Assembly: GCF_029945535.1 (NCBI RefSeq)
Contig: NZ_JAQSCU010000018.1
Location: 12,776 to 76,775 of the forward strand
Source of the DNA: Methylotenera sp.
GTDB lineage: Bacteria; Pseudomonadota; Gammaproteobacteria; Burkholderiales; Methylophilaceae
Direction of reading: 5' to 3'
DNA length: 64,000 nt
Shown here: positions 56,915 through 64,000 of the stretch, piece by piece
How positions within the stretch are numbered: position 1 is the stretch's first letter
Layout: every line of letters starts with the position of its first letter
Position numbers and translations under genes: made by a program
Notes under the pieces: generated by a model
What the model was told of the DNA's origin: nothing
Database searches by the model: none
Seen by the model: the letters and a program-made list of their open reading frames with translations, nothing else

Positions 56915-57871
56915 TCATAAACGGCGCTTTGCATTTATAGCGTTTAAAGCTGGTGAAGGTGCGGTAATTTGAGCATCATAAGCATGCGTTTTAAATGGAT
57001 AACGAGCTTGCACTTTTTTAACATACTGCTTGGTTTCAGCAAAAGGTGGAATGCCTTTATACTTATTCACAGCGCCTTCACCTGCGTTGTAGGCTGCTAT
57101 AGTAAGTGCGACATCGCCTTTATAATAAGCGAGTAACCAGCGTAAATAGGCAACGCCACCTTTAATATTCTGCGAGGCGTTGTAGGCGTTTTTTACGTTG
57201 AAACGCTCGGCAGTATCGGGAATTAGTTGCATCAAACCTTGTGCCTCTTTATTTGACGTAGCCACATTCTCGAAGTTCGATTCCACTGAAATAATGGATA
57301 GCACTAGCTTTTCATCGACTTTGTACCACTTAGAAATCGTATTGACCAAGCGCAGCACCCAACGTTTGTTTTTTGGCAAGTTCGCAATGTATTGATCGAT
57401 CTCTGGCGTTTCTTTAACTAACGTAACGCCAGATAGTCCTTTTTCTGGCGCAACGTCATCGAGAACACAGGGCGGCGTTGCAGAGGTTTTAATCTCTAAC
57501 GTTTCGAGCATTTTCTGCGCTTCGTAATGTCCGTGAGTGGAAGCGATTCCAAATAAATTAGCTGCATAATCACGGTTTTCTGGCACACCGCGCCCAAACG
57601 CATAAAGCATCCCTAACCTGTAGACCGCCTCTGCGCTGCCGTAGCGAGCTGCTTTGCAATACATATCCGCAGCCTTCCAGACACCATCGGGATCATCTTC
57701 ATCGCCGACCAGTACATTGGCGCGCATCAATAAATCTTTGATAACTGGCGGCTCGTTGTCAAAAGCTTCTAACTCTTGCGCGCTAAATTCGGCATGTGCA
57801 AAGCCTGCTGTCATTAAACAAACAGCAAGCATTGCACTAAGAAAACTAGGTTTCAGCCGTTCTTTTAACAA
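56915..57871 (-). CDS. Lytic transglycosylase (SLT domain) with Sel1-like repeats
   Basis: This 318-residue protein has a signal peptide (to about AGFAHA-E, residue 27) and two Sel1-type repeats (about 60-125, AADMYCKAARYGSAEAVYRLG and RDYAANLFGIASTHGHYEAQ). A C-terminal SLT domain (about 170-300) has the catalytic Glu in SIISVESNFENVA, the GLMQLIPDTAERF element and AAYNAGEGAVNKYKGIP. It cleaves peptidoglycan glycan strands to anhydro-muropeptides, which could feed the AmgK/MurU recycling genes elsewhere in the window. It is 24 bp downstream of clpB and may share its promoter. Confidence 0.92.
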   Translation of the reverse strand: MLKERLKPSFLSAMLAVCLMTAGFAHAEFSAQELEAFDNEPPVIKDLLMRANVLVGDEDDPDGVWKAADMYCKAARYGSAEAVYRLGMLYAFGRGVPENRDYAANLFGIASTHGHYEAQKMLETLEIKTSATPPCVLDDVAPEKGLSGVTLVKETPEIDQYIANLPKNKRWVLRLVNTISKWYKVDEKLVLSIISVESNFENVATSNKEAQGLMQLIPDTAERFNVKNAYNASQNIKGGVAYLRWLLAYYKGDVALTIAAYNAGEGAVNKYKGIPPFAETKQYVKKVQARYPFKTHAYDAQITAPSPALNAINAKRRL

Positions 57872-57895
57872 ATACAGCCCTTAACTTTTGACCCA

Positions 57896-60487
57896 TCAAA
57901 CCGCGGATTTTGAGAATACAATCTTACCTGCTTTAACGTCTACCTTAATAGTATCTTTAGCTGCAAAATTACCGGATAGTATTTCGCGAGAGAGTGGATT
58001 TTCAATCTCAGACTGAATCGCGCGTTTAAGTGGCCGCGCGCCATAGACTGGATCAAAACCCGCATTGGCAATTTCGGTAATTGCAGCATCGGTAAGCTCT
58101 AATTGCATATCCATTGCCGCTAAACGTTTTGCCAAATATTGCAACTGAATCGCCGCAATCGCTTTAATATTATCTTCGCCCAATGCGTGAAAAACGACTA
58201 CCTCATCGATACGGTTGACGAACTCTGGTCTGAAGTGCGCTTTTACTTCGCCCATGACCGCAAGTTTCACTACTTGGTAATCTTGGTCGGCCATACTTTG
58301 TATCATCTGGCTACCTAAGTTAGACGTCATGATAATCACGGTGTTTTTAAAATCTACAGTGCGGCCTTGACCATCTGTTAGGCGCCCATCATCCAACACT
58401 TGCAGCAATACGTTAAACACATCTGGGTGGGCTTTTTCAACCTCATCTAACAAAATCACACTATAAGGTTTGCGACGCACAGCTTCTGTCAGCGTACCGC
58501 CTTCTTCATAACCCACATAGCCAGGAGGCGCACCTATCATGCGAGATACAGAATGCTTCTCCATAAACTCACTCATGTCGATACGAATTAAATGGTCTTC
58601 GGAATCAAACAAAAAGCCTGCTAAGGCTTTGCACAGCTCAGTTTTACCGACACCAGTCGGGCCTAAGAATAAGAAGCTACCGTAAGGACGATTTGGGTCA
58701 CCTAAGCCTGAACGTGAACGACGAATCGCGTCTGATACTAAGCGCACCGCTTCATCTTGTCCCACTACACGTTCATGCAGTTTAGTTTCCATCGTTAATA
58801 ATTTACCACGTTCACCTTGCATCATTTTAGAAACAGGGATGCCTGTAGCGCGGCTCACCACTTCGGCGATTTCATCTGCGCCCACTTCAGTACGCAACAT
58901 TTTGTGCTTAGTTTGAGTTGAAGTCGCTTCAGAATTAGAAGCTTGCTTTAACTGAGCCTCAAGCGCTGGCAATTTACCATATTGTAGTTCAGAGACTTTT
59001 TGCCATTCACCTTTGCGCGTGGCTTCTTCCATCTCAAATTTGATTTTTTCAATCGCCTCTTTGATATGTGCAGAACCTTGTACTTGGGCTTTTTCAGCTT
59101 TCCAAATTTCTTCTAAATCATTGTATTCACGCTGAACACGAACTAGCTCTTCTTCTATCAAACTAAAGCGCTTCTTGCTGCCCTCATCTTTTTCCCGACG
59201 CACCGCCTCACGTTCAATCTTTAATTGAATCATGCGACGCTCGAGCTTATCCATCACTTCTGGCTTAGAATCAATTTCCATTTTGATGCGCGAAGCCGCT
59301 TCATCAATCAAATCAATCGCTTTATCAGGTAAGAATCGATCTGTAATGTAGCGATGGCTTAACTCAGCAGCAGCAACAATTGCGGGATCTGTAATTTCAA
59401 CGCTGTGATGCACCTCATATTTTTCTTTCAAACCACGTAAAATCGCAATGGTGGCCTCCACAGTAGGCTCATCCACCAATACCTTTTGGAAGCGACGTTC
59501 TAGCGCAGCATCTTTTTCTATATATTTACGGTATTCATCTAAGGTAGTTGCACCTACGCAATGTAACTCACCGCGTGCCAAAGCGGGCTTTAACATATTG
59601 CCGGCATCCATCGCGCCTTCTGCTTTACCCGCACCAACCATGGTATGAATTTCATCGATAAAGACAATCGTTTGACCTTCATCTTGCGCCAGCTCTTTTA
59701 ACACCGACTTTAAACGCTCTTCAAAATCGCCTCGATACTTAGCGCCCGCCAACAAAGCTGCCATATCTAATGACAAGACTTTTTTACCTTTGAGCGAATC
59801 TGGCACTTCACCATTGACGATTCGTTGCGCCAAACCTTCTACAATCGCAGTTTTACCCACGCCTGGCTCACCGATTAATACAGGGTTGTTTTTTGTACGA
59901 CGCCCAAGAATTTGAATCGTACGACGAATCTCATCATCGCGACCAATCACAGGATCTAGCTTGCCCATTCTGGCGCGCTCAGTTAAATCTAAGGTATATT
60001 TTTTTAGGGCTTCACGGTTAGATTCCGCATCAGATTCATTCACTTGCTCGCCGCCACGTACTTCATTAATCGCTTGATCCAACGCAGATTTCGACAAGCC
60101 ATTGGCTTTAAGCAGTTTACCCACTTCGCCTTTATCGTCGCATAAGGCGAGTAAAAACATCTCACTAGCAATAAAACTATCACCACGTTTCAGTGATAAT
60201 TTATCAGTCACATTCAGCAAATTATTCAGGTCGCGCGATATCGCCACCTCACCAGAACTATCAGATGATTTTGCTAAATTGCCTATAGCCGCAGTAAGCG
60301 CTGTTTTAAGCGGCGCCAAATGCACACCTGCATGCGCCAATAAAGAAGATGTGCCACCGTCTTCTTGCATCACTAACGCAGAAAGTAGGTGTAAGGCCTC
60401 TATGGTTGGGCTATCATTAGCGACTGCTAAGCTTTGTGCATCGTTAAGCGCTTGTTGAAATTTTGTAGTTAGTTTATCAAAACGCAT
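57896..60487 (-). CDS. clpB: ATP-dependent disaggregase ClpB
   Basis: ClpB is a hexameric AAA+ chaperone that rescues aggregated proteins with DnaK. From the ATG at 60487 (ggag Shine-Dalgarno 7 bases away) it has 863 residues. The Clp-N repeats are at about 1-145. NBD1 has Walker A GEPGVGKT and Walker [10 protein letters not shown]. The M-domain coiled coil lies at about 400-525. NBD2 has GPTGVGKT and [14 protein letters not shown]. The IGF/L motif for ClpP is absent, as expected. A sigma32-like promoter is found upstream at 60521-60545. Confidence 0.97.
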   Translation of the reverse strand: MRFDKLTTKFQQALNDAQSLAVANDSPTIEALHLLSALVMQEDGGTSSLLAHAGVHLAPLKTALTAAIGNLAKSSDSSGEVAISRDLNNLLNVTDKLSLKRGDSFIASEMFLLALCDDKGEVGKLLKANGLSKSALDQAINEVRGGEQVNESDAESNREALKKYTLDLTERARMGKLDPVIGRDDEIRRTIQILGRRTKNNPVLIGEPGVGKTAIVEGLAQRIVNGEVPDSLKGKKVLSLDMAALLAGAKYRGDFEERLKSVLKELAQDEGQTIVFIDEIHTMVGAGKAEGAMDAGNMLKPALARGELHCVGATTLDEYRKYIEKDAALERRFQKVLVDEPTVEATIAILRGLKEKYEVHHSVEITDPAIVAAAELSHRYITDRFLPDKAIDLIDEAASRIKMEIDSKPEVMDKLERRMIQLKIEREAVRREKDEGSKKRFSLIEEELVRVQREYNDLEEIWKAEKAQVQGSAHIKEAIEKIKFEMEEATRKGEWQKVSELQYGKLPALEAQLKQASNSEATSTQTKHKMLRTEVGADEIAEVVSRATGIPVSKMMQGERGKLLTMETKLHERVVGQDEAVRLVSDAIRRSRSGLGDPNRPYGSFLFLGPTGVGKTELCKALAGFLFDSEDHLIRIDMSEFMEKHSVSRMIGAPPGYVGYEEGGTLTEAVRRKPYSVILLDEVEKAHPDVFNVLLQVLDDGRLTDGQGRTVDFKNTVIIMTSNLGSQMIQSMADQDYQVVKLAVMGEVKAHFRPEFVNRIDEVVVFHALGEDNIKAIAAIQLQYLAKRLAAMDMQLELTDAAITEIANAGFDPVYGARPLKRAIQSEIENPLSREILSGNFAAKDTIKVDVKAGKIVFSKSAV

Positions 60488-60520
60488 GTTTAACTCCATT
60501 TCAGTTGATATACATCTAAC

Positions 60521-60545
60521 GTGGGGCTTAGTGGCTGATTTACAA
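60521..60545 (-). promoter_or_regulatory. Sigma32 (heat-shock) promoter candidate for clpB
   Basis: On the minus strand TTGTAA (60545-60540) is followed after 13 bp by CCCCAC (60526-60521) and then GTTA. This resembles the RpoH consensus CTTGAAA, 11-16 bp, CCCCATNT, with a few mismatches. It ends 34 bp before the clpB start. Confidence 0.55.
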
Positions 60546-60669
60546 TATGTAATCAGATTTACAGCTAGCTAAATTTCTTAAACTTCTTGATAAAAAAGTA
60601 CTCTTAGTTTAATTGATTAGATTGAGTTTTAATTTTATTTAGCACTTCGTCATATTGTTTGGAGTCACT

Positions 60670-62991
60670 TTGCTAACTAGCGCTTCTACCACTGGAATTT
60701 TTGCCACCGAGTCAAACACACCCAATCCTTCTTGGGTGATTTTAGATACTCAAGATCAATGGCAGGCATTTAGCCAACCTGCGGGGAATGACCCCACCAA
60801 TTCACTAGTAGAGTCTAGTCTCTTGCTAGATGGTTTACGCTGCGCAGCTTGTTCTGGCACCATAGAACGCGGTTTAGGTGAATTGCCGGGCGTGGTCAGC
60901 GCGCGAGTGAGCATGTCAAAAAAACGTGCTTCTGTCATTTGGTCGCCCGCCTTAACTAAACCTTCAACTATACTCAGCGCTATTCAAGCCATGGGTTACA
61001 GCGCTAACCCGGCTTCACATAATGAAAATCAGCTAAACGCCACTAAAAAAAGTCGTGCGGCATTTTGGCGTTGGTTAGTCGCCGGCTTTTGCATGATGCA
61101 AGTGATGATGTATGCCAGCCCAAGCTACTTTACCAAAGCTGGCGACATTACGCCTGATATTGCCATCTTGCTCAATTGGGCATCATGGATTTTGAGCCTG
61201 CCTGTATTACTATTCTCCAGCAGCACGCTCTTTGCTAATGCATTCCGCGATTTAAAACACAGACAAATAAGTATGGATTTACCTGTAGCTTTGGGTATAG
61301 CCATCACCTTTATCGTCAGCTCTGCCGCCACTTTTGCCCCTCATGGCTGGTGGGGAGACAAAATCTATTTCGACTCATTGACTATGTTTGTGTTCTTTTT
61401 GCTTTCAGCCAGATTGATTGAAGTGAAATTGCACAGCAAAACACTAGGCTCGATGGAGGCTTTAGTCAGCCGCATTCCAGAAAACATCGAGCGACAAAAC
61501 CTAGATGGTTCATATACTCGCGTGTTAAATAGCCAACTTAAAGTCGGCGATATTGCGCGTGTGCATATAGGCGAAGCATTTCCTGCCGATGGTAAGCTGG
61601 TATTGGGTGACACGCGCGTAGATGAATCGCTACTCACAGGAGAATCAACGCCCATACAAAAAAACCTGCATGATAAGGTTGTTGCTGGCAGCTATAACTT
61701 AGGTCAAACCGTGAATATCGTGCTGGAAACCATAGGCGAATCCACACAATATGGGCAGATTGTTAACTTAATCAATCAAGCCGCGATTGAGAAACCTAGA
61801 CTTTCGCAGTTGGCGGATCGCGTTGCAAGGCCATTTTTGTTTTTTGTTATTTTAAGTGCGGCAGTTGCAGCTGCTTTGTTATGGCATATAGACCCAGCTC
61901 GCGCATTGATGACTGCCGCGGCGGTGTTAATTGTCACCTGCCCTTGCGCGCTTTCACTTGCCACACCCGCTGCTATGCTCGCCAGTGCCAGCGCCTTTGT
62001 GAAACGCGGTATTCTCATTAGACGTCTGCAAGCAATAGAAAGCATTGCGAATATCGATACGGTTATTTTCGATAAAACCGGCACGCTGACTGAAGACCAC
62101 ATCGAAGTGCAATCAATTACACATAAACAAGGGCTTACAGAAAGTGGCGTTTTAGCTTTAGCTGCAGCCGTGGCGCAACACTCTATGCACCCTGTTTCAC
62201 GTGCTTTGGTCAGTGTAAATCAGCAAAATACTGATCAATCACCAATAACGCTCACTAATATTCAAGAAGTAGTGGGTTCAGGCATTAGTGCTGCCTTACA
62301 AGCTAGCGAGACTTATGCAGATTTAATCAATATGCATCTCAAGCTAGGCTCTGCCAAGTTTTGCGGCATAGCGGAGCCAAGCGAACTCTCTCAGCAGGTA
62401 TTTCTTGCCGATGCAAATGGCTGGTTAGCAACATTTAGCTTGCATGAAGCCGTTAAGCACAATGCTGCACTAGCCATTCAACAATTAAAAGACGCCAATT
62501 TAAGCGTAGAACTTTTATCTGGTGACCAAGCGCATACCGTAGTGAATACTGCCAACGAAATCGGCATTACACAATTTCAAGCGGCATGCAGTCCGCAAGA
62601 CAAACTATCTAGACTGCACGCGCTCAAACAGCAGGGCAAGAACATACTCATGGTAGGTGACGGCTTAAATGATGGTCCAATTTTAGCCAGCGCCCATGTA
62701 TCTATTGCCATGGGTAAAGGCGTGCCACTCACACTTGCCCATGCTGACTACGTTTTGTTAAACGGCGATATTAGTCAAATACCACAACTGATTCGCCATG
62801 CGCGCAAAACCATGACAATCATTAAACAGAATATCGCTTGGGCTATCATTTACAATGTAGTGTGTATTCCTCTTGCATTTTTTGGCGTATTATCCGCTTG
62901 GTTAGCGGGTTTAGGCATGGCAGTGAGCTCTATCATCGTTGTACTAAACGCGCTGCGTTTAACCGAATTTTCAGAAACTAAGGCCAAGTAA
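60670..62991 (+). CDS. ccoI: Copper-translocating P1B-type ATPase CcoI
   Basis: CcoI/FixI exports copper for maturation of cbb3-type cytochrome c oxidase. It has an HMA domain (about 55-115) with the GLRCAACSGTI copper site, eight membrane helices, the TGES actuator loop, the CPC metal motif in VTCPCALSLATPAA, the phosphorylation site DKTGTLT and GDGLNDGP. The last is a variant of GDGxNDxP common in CcoI. The frame opens with a TTG at 60655, but the TTG at 60670 has a better-placed ggag, so I use it (773 residues). ccoS overlaps its stop codon. The oxidase genes ccoNOQP are not in the window. Confidence 0.92.
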   Translation: MLTSASTTGIFATESNTPNPSWVILDTQDQWQAFSQPAGNDPTNSLVESSLLLDGLRCAACSGTIERGLGELPGVVSARVSMSKKRASVIWSPALTKPSTILSAIQAMGYSANPASHNENQLNATKKSRAAFWRWLVAGFCMMQVMMYASPSYFTKAGDITPDIAILLNWASWILSLPVLLFSSSTLFANAFRDLKHRQISMDLPVALGIAITFIVSSAATFAPHGWWGDKIYFDSLTMFVFFLLSARLIEVKLHSKTLGSMEALVSRIPENIERQNLDGSYTRVLNSQLKVGDIARVHIGEAFPADGKLVLGDTRVDESLLTGESTPIQKNLHDKVVAGSYNLGQTVNIVLETIGESTQYGQIVNLINQAAIEKPRLSQLADRVARPFLFFVILSAAVAAALLWHIDPARALMTAAAVLIVTCPCALSLATPAAMLASASAFVKRGILIRRLQAIESIANIDTVIFDKTGTLTEDHIEVQSITHKQGLTESGVLALAAAVAQHSMHPVSRALVSVNQQNTDQSPITLTNIQEVVGSGISAALQASETYADLINMHLKLGSAKFCGIAEPSELSQQVFLADANGWLATFSLHEAVKHNAALAIQQLKDANLSVELLSGDQAHTVVNTANEIGITQFQAACSPQDKLSRLHALKQQGKNILMVGDGLNDGPILASAHVSIAMGKGVPLTLAHADYVLLNGDISQIPQLIRHARKTMTIIKQNIAWAIIYNVVCIPLAFFGVLSAWLAGLGMAVSSIIVVLNALRLTEFSETKAK

Positions 62992-63134
62992 TGGACATCC
63001 TATTTATACTCGTACCGCTTTCAGTTGTGATGGGTTTAGTAGTACTTGGCGGTCTTTGGTGGGCGGTTTATCGCGGACAATTTGAAGACATTGAAGAAGA
63101 AGGTCGACGGATTTTTGAAGAAGATAAAGAGTAA
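62991..63134 (+). CDS. ccoS: Cbb3-type cytochrome oxidase assembly protein CcoS
   Basis: This 47-residue protein has one transmembrane helix (about 3-25, with VPLSVVMGLVVLGGLWWAVYRG) and an acidic tail FEDIEEEGRRIF. This is the family layout of CcoS, needed for copper/haem insertion in the cbb3 oxidase. Its ATG shares an A with the ccoI stop (taATG), so translation is coupled. The size, the overlap and the position directly after ccoI make the call secure. Confidence 0.92.
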   Translation: MDILFILVPLSVVMGLVVLGGLWWAVYRGQFEDIEEEGRRIFEEDKE

Positions 63135-63223
63135 TCAGGTTAGCTTTTCAACTCATACTTAGCAATTGAAATACATTTTAATTCGCAACAAATTACTCGC
63201 CTTTCTAATAATCTAAATCACTT

Positions 63224-63883
63224 ATGCAAACAGCACTTATCTATAGCGCGCTAATCATGGGCTTGGCTGGTGGGCCGCACTGTGTGGCCATGTGCGGTGC
63301 AGCTTGCACCTCATTCACGCAATCTACAGATAAGCCCTATGCCATTTACTTCTATCACTTAGGGCGAGTATGTGGCTATGCCTTATTAGGCGCAATCGCC
63401 ACATTTGCCATTCAAAGCATCGCCTGGCTCTCTAGCTACAGCGCCATACTACATCCGCTGTGGACATTTTTTCATGTGCTAGTTTTTTTCTGGGGTTTGA
63501 TACTAGTCATTTATGCACGTCAGCCAATATGGATAGATCAAGCTGGGCGGCGCATTTGGCAACATGTTAAGAAACTCAGCAAGATCAATGGCGGCTATTT
63601 TTATATCGGCATGCTTTGGGCGTTAATGCCTTGCGGCTTACTTTACTCCGCACTCATCATTGCCTCATTCAATGGCAACCCGCTAGGCGGCGCACTCAGT
63701 ATGGCGGCATTTGCTGCAGGGTCTGCAATTTCATTATTTTTTGCGCCATGGTTATGGCTAAAACTAAAAACAAATCTGGTAGAACCTTACGGCATGCGCC
63801 TTGCAGGCTTGTTGCTCAGTAGCGCCAGCGCTTGGGCTATTTGGATGTCGTTGACGCATGACGCCAAAGTCTGGTGTATGTAG
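63224..63883 (+). CDS. TauE/SafE-like membrane protein of the cbb3 assembly cluster
   Basis: This 219-residue inner-membrane protein has about six hydrophobic segments and the N-terminal signature GLAGGPHCVAMCGAAC, typical of the DsbD/UreH-like TauE/SafE group often found next to ccoS. The second half has ALMPCGLLYSALI, an inverted repeat of the first Cys motif. The pair of Cys/His sites in opposite halves could handle metal or thiols. Annotations as sulfite exporter are by family name only. It is 89 bp after ccoS on the same strand. Confidence 0.85.
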   Translation: MQTALIYSALIMGLAGGPHCVAMCGAACTSFTQSTDKPYAIYFYHLGRVCGYALLGAIATFAIQSIAWLSSYSAILHPLWTFFHVLVFFWGLILVIYARQPIWIDQAGRRIWQHVKKLSKINGGYFYIGMLWALMPCGLLYSALIIASFNGNPLGGALSMAAFAAGSAISLFFAPWLWLKLKTNLVEPYGMRLAGLLLSSASAWAIWMSLTHDAKVWCM

Positions 63884-64000
63884 GCATTATCTATCATCCC
63901 AACCCAGCAGTGACGAGTAAACAAGCCGGCTTCGCAAAATTTAGAACTCTCGACTTCTGTTATTGATTTGAGAGTTTAACAAAAAGGAATCTAAAGAAGG
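63884..64000. other. Downstream sequence at the window edge, no gene seen
   Basis: The last 117 bp contain no credible reading frame start. An imperfect inverted repeat (aactctc ... gagagtt around 63946-63977) and a purine-rich stretch (aaaaagg, aagaagg) at the very end suggest a leader of a gene outside the window. Confidence 0.4.

Noticed and set aside
60600-60655. TTGAT half sites upstream of ccoI as an FNR/ANR box
   Set aside because: The second half (ATCAA) is missing; the two TTGA units are in direct, not inverted, orientation.

Overview
The window is a gene-dense chromosomal segment of a Gram-negative betaproteobacterium. LptD/LptE/SurA outer-membrane biogenesis, type IVa pilus, SecB, a cbb3-oxidase assembly cluster, FolE2 and a complete bioBFHCD operon all occur with betaproteobacterial gene order. 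The AT-leaning base composition and this gene content fit Methylophilaceae (Methylotenera/Methylobacillus-type methylotrophs). That placement is an inference: no rRNA or methanol-oxidation gene is present to confirm it. I see no tRNA, rRNA, CRISPR array, prophage, transposase or plasmid function, so this is essentially core genome.

Layout. 1-0.7 kb: the end of one type IV pilin gene, a terminator, then a second, nearly identical pilin. 0.7-2.6 kb (minus): a class II cyclic-nucleotide phosphodiesterase and a cNMP-binding/rhodanese fusion. 2.8-7.5 kb (plus): carboxylesterase, then xseB-ispA-dxs-folE2 (isoprenoid and folate precursors). 7.6-10.2 kb: a TctE/TctD-like two-component system divergent from a small secreted His/Lys/Ala-rich protein. 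10.3-14.7 kb (minus): aspartic protease, MFS transporter, aroC, glutamine amidotransferase, rluE. 14.8-19.6 kb: icd, csp, pilB-pilC. 19.7-26 kb (minus): dsbC, two ubiquinone hydroxylases, pepP, murU-amgK (cell-wall recycling). 26.2-32.7 kb (plus): lptD-surA-pdxA-rsmA, then adk. 32.8-41.8 kb (plus): a lipoprotein, a repeat-rich gap, leuS-lptE-holA-DUF5329-proA-nadD and an M48/TPR protease. 42-46.6 kb (minus): bioB-F-H-C-D. 46.7-54.3 kb: comFC, trmL, then (minus) rhodanese-grxC-secB-SH3-gpsA-ydjM, divergent from gpmI-envC. 54.4-60.5 kb (minus): envelope lipoproteins, kbp, DUF4157, YjbQ, lytic transglycosylase, clpB with a heat-shock-like promoter. 60.7-63.9 kb (plus): ccoI, ccoS and a TauE/SafE-like membrane protein.

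The most unusual material is not in the large enzymes. (1) The 568-bp gap before leuS is a chain of inverted and palindromic repeats. It includes a nested stem structure whose G-U wobbles suggest the plus strand is the functional RNA strand. (2) Two further REP/BIME-like inverted pairs lie at 31.85-31.96 kb and 41.87-41.98 kb. (3) Isocitrate dehydrogenase carries, at the cofactor-determining positions, several of the residues typical of NAD-dependent enzymes although the rest is E. coli Icd-like. (4) A cyclic-nucleotide phosphodiesterase is paired with a cNMP-binding/rhodanese fusion. (5) A direct-repeat operator candidate lies between the two-component system and the His-rich secreted peptide. 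I did not find a convincing wholly new multigene system.
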